Below are positions 1-5,652 of a stretch of 6,030 nt of DNA, one piece after another. The position numbers were made by a program, and so were the translations under genes. Source of the DNA: an uncultured Clostridia bacterium (GTDB lineage Bacteria; Bacillota; Clostridia; Lachnospirales; Anaerotignaceae); assembly GCA_958420075.1 (NCBI GenBank), contig CATZIM010000122.1, positions 1-6,030 on the forward strand. Direction: 5' to 3'. Numbering within the stretch: position 1 is the stretch's first letter; each line of letters begins with the position of its first letter. The notes beneath the pieces were generated by a model. It saw only the letters and a list, made by a program, of their open reading frames with translations, was not told the origin of the DNA and searched no databases.

Positions 1-474
1 GCCTGTTGCCAGAATATCGCCGTTGAACAGTGCCGCTTCATCAGAAACATCATCAGGAATGGGTGTCATGCCGTTATCGGCAATGGGTACACGAACATAT
101 TCCGCCTGACAGCCATCAATGCGGCAGCCCAGTTCCCAGCCGCCTTCTACACAGTTATTCACATAGCCTCTTTTACAGAAGAAACATTCGCCGCAGAAAG
201 TTTCCACATTTACGGAAACACGGTCACCTGCTTTGAATTTTTTCACAGCGCTGCCTACTTCCACAACTTCCCCTACAAATTCATGACCCAGAACGGTATT
301 TTCCTTTGCACGGGGTACAGTGCCATGTTTGATATGTAAGTCACTGGAACAGATTGTGGAGCGTGTCACTCTTACAATGGCATCTCTGGGGTCCTGAATC
401 ACGGGAACGGGTCTGTCTTCCAGCACAACCTGTCCTTTTCCTTTGTATACAACTGCTTTCATTGTTTTTTCCAT
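1..474 (-). CDS. Zinc-dependent alcohol dehydrogenase (MDR family), C-terminus cut by window edge
   Basis: Medium-chain Zn alcohol dehydrogenase, a cytoplasmic NAD(P)-dependent oxidation of alcohols or reduction of aldehydes/ketones. Only the first 158 residues, most of the GroES-like catalytic domain, are inside the window; the Rossmann domain is missing. Visible motifs: catalytic zinc ligand Cys42 (TICSSDLH), the GHE motif at 63-65 followed by FVGEV, the GDRV turn at 83-86, and four closely spaced cysteines at 94, 97, 100 and 108 that match the structural zinc lobe. The start at 474 (MEKTMKAVVYKG) is preferred because AGAGGA lies 8 bases upstream; Met5 at 462 is the alternative and lies about 20 bases from that site. 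It is the last visible gene of the operon, 20 bp after the flavin oxidoreductase. Family is clear; the substrate cannot be told, and nothing ties it to the sugar genes except position. Confidence 0.93.
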   Translation of the reverse strand, partial: MEKTMKAVVYKGKGQVVLEDRPVPVIQDPRDAIVRVTRSTICSSDLHIKHGTVPRAKENTVLGHEFVGEVVEVGSAVKKFKAGDRVSVNVETFCGECFFCKRGYVNNCVEGGWELGCRIDGCQAEYVRVPIADNGMTPIPDDVSDEAALFNGDILATG

Positions 475-494
475 GGTATTTTTCCTCTTTTCTC

Positions 495-1085
495 TTAAAA
501 CTCAGCAAGCAAACGGTCAATTTCTTTCTTGGCATCTTCCAGGATTTCTTCCACAGGACGTACGCCTGTATCCAGTCCATCCCCCGCAACGCAGTCATAA
601 CGAGGGATGCCGAAGAAATCGCACATTGCCCAGATGTAACGAGAACCCATTTCCATAGGATTGTCGTTATAGAATCCGCCTCTGGTGGTCAGATAAATGA
701 GCTGATCCGCTTTGCAGGTACCAAAGCAGCCTGTTTCGTTACAGCCAAATGTAATACCTTCCACACAAAGGTTTTCAATATATACTTTCAATAAAGCAGG
801 AAAGCTCAAATCCCAAAAAGGCGCAGCAATAACAATCTTATCCGCTTCTGCAAACTGGTGGGCATAACGGAACCGTGGATGATCGAACTGCTTATCCGCC
901 AGCAGACGTTCCCGCTGTTCGAAAAATCCATCTGTGAAATAAGACAAAGACTCATCCATCAGGCAAAGCTCTTCGATTTCATAGCCTTCTTTTTTCCGCA
1001 GGCCTTCCAGAAAATGATCTGCCAGTTTCTGTGTTCTGGAACCTTCTCTGCGGATGCAGCAGTTTACAAACAATACCTTTTTCAT
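495..1085 (-). CDS. Flavodoxin-fold NAD(P)H oxidoreductase (Flavodoxin_2 / azoreductase-like)
   Basis: A 196-residue protein of the FMN-binding NAD(P)H quinone reductase/azoreductase group, a usual length for that family (about 200). It probably carries out two-electron reduction of quinones, azo or nitro compounds in the cytoplasm. Seen in the sequence: a first beta strand (KKVLFVN, 2-8), a phosphate-binding loop ending in GSRTQKLADHFL (15-26), the segment APFWDLSFPALLKVYIENL (88-106), which resembles the AzoR motif before its LK-Y helix, then GITFG (110-114), and the FMN-contacting TTRGG turn (133-137). It is somewhat rich in cysteine (9, 10, 41, 107, 115, 120, 124). The start at 1085 is supported by AAGGAGGAA at 1091-1099. 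It lies 24 bp after the kinase gene in the same operon. Family confident; physiological substrate unknown. Confidence 0.9.
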   Translation of the reverse strand: MKKVLFVNCCIRREGSRTQKLADHFLEGLRKKEGYEIEELCLMDESLSYFTDGFFEQRERLLADKQFDHPRFRYAHQFAEADKIVIAAPFWDLSFPALLKVYIENLCVEGITFGCNETGCFGTCKADQLIYLTTRGGFYNDNPMEMGSRYIWAMCDFFGIPRYDCVAGDGLDTGVRPVEEILEDAKKEIDRLLAEF

Positions 1086-1109
1086 TTTGCTTCCTCCTTC
1101 AATCCAATT

Positions 1110-2030
1110 TTATTTTTTCTGTGCTTTTAATGTACCAAACACCTGATTTTTCATATTTTCTGCCACTTCTTCATAAAGAGGCACAGAATCAGCCGCACCT
1201 TTCTTGCCAATAGCCATGGCACTTGCTGTAGTTGCCAGCAGCAGGCTATCTGCAACGCCCAGACCATTGCCCATGCCATACAGGAAATATCCTGTAAAGG
1301 TATCCCCTGCCGCAGTGGTATCTACTACAGGCACTTTGAAGCAGCCGATCTGATACGTTTCGCCTGCATAATCACAGATGGCACCTCTGCTGCCCAATGT
1401 AAGCAAAATACCGCAATTAGGATATTTTTTCCGCAGTACCGGAAGGATTTCATCATCTGTCTGGCAATTCGCAATCTGTTTGCCTTCTACTTCATTGACA
1501 ATGAGCCAATCCAGCAGTTCCAAAGGATAAGACAGCACTTTTTCATCCATAGGTGCTGCATTGAGCGCGGTTTTCATGCCTCTTTTATGAGCTTCTTCCA
1601 TGATAAAGCCCACCAGATTGGTTTCATTCTGAAGCAGAACCAAAGTATCCGCATCCATTTTATCCAACACTTCTGTAATATACGCTTCTGTCAGCATCTG
1701 GTTGGTGCCGCCAAAAAGCAGGATGCAGTTCTGACCAGCATCATCCACCTGAATGATAGCATGGCCACTGGGTGCATCTACATGAGAAAGAAGGCTCACA
1801 TCTACACCATTTTTCGCCATCACTTCTTCCAGCATTTCGCCGCCGGAACCAATAACACCGGCATGTACCACCTGATTGCCTGCTTTTGCCGCCGCAATGG
1901 ACTGATTCAAGCCTGTGCCGCCGGAGTTTGTAAATAAGGAACGGGAAGATTTCGTTTCTCCCGGCTGCAAAAATGTATCTACCTGATAAACATGATCCAA
2001 ATTCATGGAACCAAAATTGCAAATCTTCAA
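1110..2030 (-). CDS. rbsK: PfkB-family sugar kinase, ribokinase-like
   Basis: A 306-residue kinase, the usual ribokinase length (E. coli RbsK 309). It likely phosphorylates ribose or a related sugar or nucleoside with ATP. Visible landmarks in ribokinase order: GSMNLDH (7-13, with Asp12 matching the sugar-binding Asp), PGET (23-26), the GG-x-G-x-NQ signature at 37-43, LLQNE, LNAAP, the IVNEVEG segment, LTLGSRGA near the nucleotide site, and the second PfkB signature DTTAAGDTFTG (237-247) with catalytic base Asp243. The signature-1 motif reads GGTGLNQS rather than the classical GGKGANQA, so the Lys and Ala are changed. The start is TTG at 2030-2028; the next Met is residue 9, which would remove the first beta strand. 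The TTG overlaps the upstream TGA stop, suggesting translational coupling. Ribokinase is the best guess; another PfkB substrate such as a nucleoside is possible. Confidence 0.9.
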   Translation of the reverse strand: MKICNFGSMNLDHVYQVDTFLQPGETKSSRSLFTNSGGTGLNQSIAAAKAGNQVVHAGVIGSGGEMLEEVMAKNGVDVSLLSHVDAPSGHAIIQVDDAGQNCILLFGGTNQMLTEAYITEVLDKMDADTLVLLQNETNLVGFIMEEAHKRGMKTALNAAPMDEKVLSYPLELLDWLIVNEVEGKQIANCQTDDEILPVLRKKYPNCGILLTLGSRGAICDYAGETYQIGCFKVPVVDTTAAGDTFTGYFLYGMGNGLGVADSLLLATTASAMAIGKKGAADSVPLYEEVAENMKNQVFGTLKAQKK

Positions 2031-2491
2031 GCTGCATCCCCCTTTATCTGTTTTCTTCTGTCCTGTATTTTAATGTATTCCCGCCAAGCGATGCCGGCAG
2101 TAATCAAAAAGATGCCTAAAATTCGTTTCCAGCTGAATGTCTGGAAAAATACATAATCCAGTGCCACAGACATGCCAAGCTGTCCCAACAACGCTAGAAT
2201 GGTAGAAGCCATGGCGCCTGTATGGCTGGTGCCCAAAATCAGAAAGATCATAGCAATCAAGCCACAAACACTGCCCAGATAAAACAGCGGCGGCACTTCT
2301 GTAATATGAGAAAAATTCATTTCCGCACCATTGCCTGTTACAAAAATCAAGCACAAAGAAATGATGGTCGCTTCCACATAATTGATGAGGGCGCCATTGG
2401 CAGTCCCCAAACATTCCCCCGCTTTTACATTTACCATTTTATTGACCGTATTCAAAAAACCATTGGCTACGGCAGTTATATAAAATATCAT
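2027..2491 (-). CDS. Half-size DMT-superfamily membrane protein, YdcZ/DUF606 type (second of pair)
   Basis: A 154-residue integral membrane protein with about five hydrophobic segments (roughly 1-18, 36-52, 68-87, 92-116 and 123-138), ending in a charged cytoplasmic-type tail (REYIKIQDRRKQIKGD). It carries the GQ...S...D pattern (Gln104, Ser108, Asp112) that the preceding gene also has, typical of the DMT_YdcZ family of small putative transporters, which often occur as adjacent pairs. Start choice: the frame opens at an ATG at 2527, but that would overlap the previous gene by 22 bases. The ATG at 2491 has AGGAGG (2501-2506) 9 bases upstream and begins directly with the first hydrophobic helix, so it is preferred. 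The stop TGA overlaps the kinase TTG start. Substrate unknown; ribose or nucleoside is a neighbourhood-based inference. Confidence 0.85.
   Translation of the reverse strand: MIFYITAVANGFLNTVNKMVNVKAGECLGTANGALINYVEATIISLCLIFVTGNGAEMNFSHITEVPPLFYLGSVCGLIAMIFLILGTSHTGAMASTILALLGQLGMSVALDYVFFQTFSWKRILGIFLITAGIAWREYIKIQDRRKQIKGDAA
2031..2045 (-). promoter_or_regulatory. Ribosome binding site and coupled TTG start of the kinase
   Basis: Minus strand reads AAGGGGGATGCAGC immediately before TTG (2030-2028). The G-rich run is a plausible Shine-Dalgarno about 7 bases from the TTG. TTG and the upstream gene's TGA share bases in a TTGA overlap. An ATG in this leader (2037-2035) is in a different frame and does not lead into the kinase. 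Confidence 0.6.
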
Positions 2492-2500
2492 TTCTGTTTT

Positions 2501-2506
2501 CCTCCT
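2501..2506 (-). promoter_or_regulatory. Ribosome binding site that decides the start of the second DMT gene
   Basis: AGGAGG on the minus strand, 9 bases before the ATG at 2491. It overlaps the TGA stop (2506-2508) of the first DMT gene, so ribosomes ending the first gene finish on the site that starts the second. This supports 2491 over the upstream in-frame ATG at 2527. Confidence 0.75.
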
Positions 2507-2931
2507 CAGCCTGTTGTTACCAGCCAAACACCTGCCAATACCAGCAGATAGGCGGGCAGTTCTTTCCAGTTGAACTTCTGTTTTTCAATGCCGAACCAGC
2601 CATGATGATCCACCACCGCAGAAGAAATCATCTGTCCAATGACGGAAAGCCCTGTCATAGCCGTAGCACCGATGGCAAGGGTGCACCAACTGCTGCTGGT
2701 AACCATGCCGATGCCCATGAAGCCTACCAGATACACATACGCAGGCACGCCACGAAAACGGATTTTTTTCTTTTCTTTGCATTTCAAATACAAAATCAAA
2801 AGAACTGCCGCGATTCCGTGGACAAAAAAACTGATGCCGAACATACTGTAATAATTCCCCAACTGTCCATTGAGGGAAATCATCATGCCCTGCAGCAGCC
2901 CCGATAAAATCAAAAACAGGAAATAAATCAT
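2506..2931 (-). CDS. Half-size DMT-superfamily membrane protein, YdcZ/DUF606 type (first of pair)
   Basis: A 141-residue, very hydrophobic protein with about five predicted membrane segments: 2-20, 31-49, 65-83, 86-107 and 125-140. A basic loop (KCKEKKKIRFR, 50-60) between the second and third probably faces the cytoplasm. The fourth segment contains GQMISSAVVD (99-108), matching the GQ...S...D pattern of the DMT_YdcZ family. These half-size proteins are often encoded side by side, and the next gene is a second, divergent copy 14 bp downstream, so the two may form a heterodimeric transporter. The start at 2931 is supported by AGGGAG 7 bases upstream. It is the first gene of the operon, with a leader of only about 29 nt from the proposed promoter. 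Transport substrate is not determinable from sequence. Confidence 0.86.
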   Translation of the reverse strand: MIYFLFLILSGLLQGMMISLNGQLGNYYSMFGISFFVHGIAAVLLILYLKCKEKKKIRFRGVPAYVYLVGFMGIGMVTSSSWCTLAIGATAMTGLSVIGQMISSAVVDHHGWFGIEKQKFNWKELPAYLLVLAGVWLVTTG

Positions 2932-2955
2932 CTCTTTTCTCCCTTTCCAATATTT

Positions 2956-2975
2956 TGTTACACCTCATTGTAACA
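2956..2975. promoter_or_regulatory. Inverted repeat over the -10, probable operator
   Basis: Perfect 7-bp arms, TGTTACA (2956-2962) and TGTAACA (2969-2975), separated by 6 bases. The repeat covers the -10 of the minus-strand promoter and the expected transcription start, a classic place for a repressor. The arm-6-arm geometry fits a dimeric helix-turn-helix regulator; the regulator is not encoded in the window. Confidence 0.5.
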
Positions 2976-2995
2976 TAATCCCTGTCAGACTTCAA
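2967..2995 (-). promoter_or_regulatory. Sigma-A type promoter for the five-gene minus-strand operon
   Basis: On the minus strand, TTGAAG (2995-2990) is followed by exactly 17 bases and then TACAAT (2972-2967). TG-T just before the -10 makes an extended -10. The expected start point is near 2960, giving a leader of about 29 nt before the first DMT gene. No other match this good lies in the intergenic region on this strand. Confidence 0.72.
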
Positions 2996-3012
2996 ACACC
3001 TTATGCCATCCA

Positions 3013-3046
3013 TTGCATTTTTGCGAAAAATCATGTAAATTATAAG
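3013..3046 (+). promoter_or_regulatory. Candidate promoter for the nucleoside phosphorylase
   Basis: TTGCAT at 3013-3018, 17 bases, then TAAATT at 3036-3041; the neighbouring TATAAG at 3041-3046 could serve as -10 instead. A start near 3048 would give a leader of about 20 nt. The match is weaker than the divergent promoter. The -35 elements of the two promoters are 17 bp apart, back to back. Confidence 0.4.
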
Positions 3047-3068
3047 AAAAAACAAAGGAGGAATCACA

Positions 3069-3812
3069 ATGGAATCTTTACAGCCCCATATCCAACTGGG
3101 TAAAGATCTACAAATCAAATACGCTCTGATGCCCGGCGACCCTGCTCGTCTGGACCGCATCGCACCTTTTCTGGAAAATGTGACAGAACTGAAATTCAAC
3201 CGGGAATACCGCAGTCTTTCCGGTACATACAAAGGCGTTCCCATCCTTGCCATTTCCACAGGCATCGGCGGCGCATCCGCAGGCATCGCTGTGGAAGAAC
3301 TGCATAACATCGGCGTAGAAGCCATGATCCGTATCGGCAGCTGCGGCAGCTTACAGCCTCAGGTAAAAGTCGGCGATATCATCATCGTCAACGGTGCTGT
3401 TCGTGATGAAGGCGCATCCAAAACATATATCGACGCTATGTTCCCCGCTGTTCCCGACGCACAGCTGATGCTGTACTGCATGGAAGCGGCAAAAGAACAG
3501 GATTTCCAATACCATGTAGGCATTGCCCGCAGCCATGACAGTTTTTATACTGATGACGAAGAAGCCATTGACGCTTACTGGTCCAAACAGGGTGTATTGG
3601 GCTGCGACATGGAAACAGCCGCACTGTTTACCATCGGTCATCTGCGCGGCGTAAAAACCGCTTCTATTCTGAACAACGTCGTTGCTTACGAACAGGATAC
3701 CTCTGAAAGCATCGGTTCTTATGTAGACGGCGAAAATCTGGCTATGGAAGGCGAACGCCATGAAATCCTCACCGCTTTGGAAGCCTTCTACAAACTGGAA
3801 ACAGGGAAATAA
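3069..3812 (+). CDS. Nucleoside phosphorylase (PNP/UDP family, uridine phosphorylase-like)
   Basis: A 247-residue cytoplasmic enzyme (E. coli Udp is 253) expected to split a nucleoside with phosphate into base plus (deoxy)ribose-1-phosphate. Visible family motifs: MPGDPARLDRI (21-31, phosphate-binding Gly23 and Arg27), NREYRSLSGTYKG (44-56, with Arg45/Arg48), STGIGG (63-68), the RIGSCGSL phosphate loop (88-95), VRDEGASKTY (111-120), and DMETAAL (180-186), whose Met-Glu contacts ribose. The segment matching the uracil-binding Gln/Arg region of E. coli Udp (FYPGQERYD) reads FYTDDEEAID here, and the later insertion of Udp is missing, so uridine specificity is doubtful. The position of the purine-specific Asp of DeoD appears to be Asn (202/203). 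The start at 3069 has AAAGGAGG 7 bases upstream. Divergent from the kinase/transporter operon, it probably serves nucleoside salvage with it. Family sure, base preference open. Confidence 0.92.
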   Translation: MESLQPHIQLGKDLQIKYALMPGDPARLDRIAPFLENVTELKFNREYRSLSGTYKGVPILAISTGIGGASAGIAVEELHNIGVEAMIRIGSCGSLQPQVKVGDIIIVNGAVRDEGASKTYIDAMFPAVPDAQLMLYCMEAAKEQDFQYHVGIARSHDSFYTDDEEAIDAYWSKQGVLGCDMETAALFTIGHLRGVKTASILNNVVAYEQDTSESIGSYVDGENLAMEGERHEILTALEAFYKLETGK

Positions 3813-3843
3813 ATATACTTTTCTAAAACAACAAGCATACAAA

Positions 3844-3887
3844 AAAGCTGAAACCTTTCTATACAAAAGATTTCAGCTTTCTTTTTT
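3844..3887 (+). terminator. Intrinsic terminator after the nucleoside phosphorylase, possibly bidirectional
   Basis: Arms AAAGCTGAAA (3844-3853) and TTTCAGCTTT (3871-3880) pair perfectly. After one mismatch, CTTT (3855-3858) pairs with AAAG (3866-3869) to extend the stem around a 7-nt loop. A run of six T follows at 3882-3887. It lies 31 bp after the phosphorylase stop. On the minus strand the same stem ends in TTTTTT (3846-3841), so it may also stop transcripts from the convergent carboxypeptidase gene. Confidence 0.85.
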
Positions 3888-3923
3888 GCCAAGATTTCAT
3901 CAGGCATGTTCTGCCTTCATAGC

Positions 3924-3961
3924 TCCCCTTAAGAAACAAAAACAATATTTTCTTAAGGGGA
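3924..3961. repeat. Perfect 13-bp inverted repeat in the convergent intergenic region
   Basis: TCCCCTTAAGAAA (3924-3936) pairs without mismatch with TTTCTTAAGGGGA (3949-3961) around a 12-nt A/T-rich loop. It lies 41 bp beyond the carboxypeptidase stop and 43 bp beyond the phosphorylase terminator. No T-run follows directly on either strand; the closest is 3981-3986 on the plus strand, 19 bases away. It could be a 3' stabilising hairpin of the carboxypeptidase mRNA, an imperfect terminator, or a dispersed palindromic element. Confidence 0.75.
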
Positions 3962-4002
3962 ATCTGCATTTGTGTTGGTCTTTTTTATTTGATTTTCAAT
4001 GC

Positions 4003-5652
4003 TTACCAGCGTCTTCTGCCTCTGCGGCGGGAAGGACTCTTCAGTGTGTAAGCACCTCTTCTGCGATGACCGCCATAGCGCATCCGTTTCAGGATCAGAT
4101 AAATGATAACCAGAATTACCACAATCACAACAACAGTGATCAGACCCTTCAAAGAGAACAGATGGGAGAAGAAAGTTTTCAGTCCATACCAGATATTGTT
4201 GAAGATGGTGCCTTTTTCAATATCTGCACCGGCATAAGCAGGCATCTGTGCCACTTCTTTGCCATCGATGGTGTATGTTACGGTAGCGATTTCTTCACCT
4301 TTTGTCAAAGGTGCTTTCACTTTCACAGTGCCGTCTTTTTCTTCTACCTTGTAATCATCCAGAATGGTAACAGTTGTTTCCACACTGTTCACCGCATCTG
4401 TAGGCAGATAAGTTACCAGCGCATCCTGGTAAACCAGAGGCACAGTATCGCCCTGCAGTTTATTATGTTTGGTCAAAGGCACTTCTTCGATAGCCGCACC
4501 TGCCGCTGTCAGTTCTACACGAGCATAATTATTGAAGCCATAGTCCAGCAGGCTTGCGCTCTCTGTCCAACGAGCCGGGTCGCTGCCCTTGAACAGTACA
4601 GAAATCAGCTTCATATCGCCTTTTTCTGCAGATGCTGTCAGGCATTCTCCCGCTTCGTCTGTGAAACCGGTTTTGATGCCAGTTGCATAAGCATACTGAT
4701 ATTCATTATCCGTAATCAGATAGTTATGGCTCACCCAGTTATAATCCTGTGTGATTGCTTCAGGATCATCTGCAAACTGTCCGTCTGCCCCATTGCCAGA
4801 GAAACTCTTTTCGGAAACGATTTCCGCCAGTGTTTCATTCTGCATGAAGGCCATGGCAAACAGTGCCATATCATAAGCGCAGGAATAATGGTTTTCGTCA
4901 TGATAACCATGAGCATTGGTGAAATGGCTGTTAACAGCCCCCAATTCTTCCGCTTTTTTGTTCATCAGATCTGTAAATGCCGCTTCGCATTTTGCAAAGG
5001 ACATATCTTCATCGTTTTCCGCTTTTCTGGCTGTTGCTGCCGCCAGCACGTTGGCGGAGTCATTGCCAGAAGGAATCAGCAGACCTCTCAGGGCATTTTC
5101 CACAGTCAGTTTTTCATTCAGCACATGACCTGCTTTACTGGAATCCAGTGTCACTTCATTGATTTCTGTACCAACTGTAATGATTTCATCAGGCTGCAGA
5201 TAATCCATAACAACCAGAGCTGTCACAATTTTTGTTACACTGGCAGGATAGATTTTTTCTTTGGCATTTTTTTCATAAAGGATAGTGCCGCTTTCCTGAT
5301 CAATGAGCAGCGCAGATTCTGCTGTAATGGTCGGCGCACCATCTGCCTGAAGCCAAACTTCCTGCAGTGCCATAGGGCTGGCTGCAGCAGTGCCTTCTGT
5401 GTCAGATGTTGCTCCATCTGTTTCCGGTTCCTTTGCACCTTCCGCCTGATCTTCTCCACTTGCTGCCTGATCGGCAGAAGCATCTTCCTGATTTTCCTGA
5501 TTTTCTGTATTTTCCTGTCCTTCGGCACTTTCCGTTTCCGTGGTTACCTGCTGTTCTTCGGTCGTACCTTCGTCTTTTCCGCATCCGACGGCACCCAGAC
5601 AAAGGGCTGCTGCCAGTGTCAAAGCAAGGACTTTATGCCATCGCTTTTTCAT
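4003..5652 (-). CDS. D-alanyl-D-alanine carboxypeptidase (peptidase S11, PBP5/DacA-like), putative lipoprotein with C-terminal membrane anchor
   Basis: A 549-residue penicillin-binding protein that should trim the terminal D-Ala from peptidoglycan stem peptides outside the membrane. Layout: signal peptide with Lys/Arg start and hydrophobic core (8-20), ending in AVGC, a lipobox-like site with Cys24; a Glu/Gln/Thr/Asp-rich linker (25-92); catalytic domain with all three S11 motifs, SVTK (138-141, nucleophile Ser138), SGN (195-197) and KTG (327-329); a beta-rich region (about 365-475) where the PBP5 C-terminal domain is expected; a membrane helix (about 503-521); and a 28-residue tail with 11 Arg. 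Typical DacA proteins are about 400-450 residues, so the linker and anchor/tail add length. Start at 5652: GGAG lies about 8 bases upstream, and the ATG overlaps the stop of the upstream gene as ATGA. Enzyme call is sure; lipidation is inferred. Confidence 0.94.
   Translation of the reverse strand: MKKRWHKVLALTLAAALCLGAVGCGKDEGTTEEQQVTTETESAEGQENTENQENQEDASADQAASGEDQAEGAKEPETDGATSDTEGTAAASPMALQEVWLQADGAPTITAESALLIDQESGTILYEKNAKEKIYPASVTKIVTALVVMDYLQPDEIITVGTEINEVTLDSSKAGHVLNEKLTVENALRGLLIPSGNDSANVLAAATARKAENDEDMSFAKCEAAFTDLMNKKAEELGAVNSHFTNAHGYHDENHYSCAYDMALFAMAFMQNETLAEIVSEKSFSGNGADGQFADDPEAITQDYNWVSHNYLITDNEYQYAYATGIKTGFTDEAGECLTASAEKGDMKLISVLFKGSDPARWTESASLLDYGFNNYARVELTAAGAAIEEVPLTKHNKLQGDTVPLVYQDALVTYLPTDAVNSVETTVTILDDYKVEEKDGTVKVKAPLTKGEEIATVTYTIDGKEVAQMPAYAGADIEKGTIFNNIWYGLKTFFSHLFSLKGLITVVVIVVILVIIYLILKRMRYGGHRRRGAYTLKSPSRRRGRRRW

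Noticed and set aside
354..794. A 146-codon plus-strand frame opposite the flavin oxidoreductase
   Set aside because: It covers two well-supported minus-strand genes and their junction and has no domain or good ribosome binding site.
2492..2527. Twelve-residue N-terminal extension of the second DMT protein
   Set aside because: It would overlap the previous gene by 22 bases and puts a charged stretch before the first helix; AGGAGG is placed for the ATG at 2491.
2585..3325. A 246-codon minus-strand frame crossing the divergent promoter region
   Set aside because: It overlaps the first DMT gene in another frame, the intergenic promoters and the start of the phosphorylase, and shows no family motif.
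3981..3990. T-rich run on the plus strand as the tail of a terminator formed by the 3924-3961 hairpin
   Set aside because: It is 19 bases away from the stem, too far for a standard intrinsic terminator, and the phosphorylase already has a good terminator upstream.
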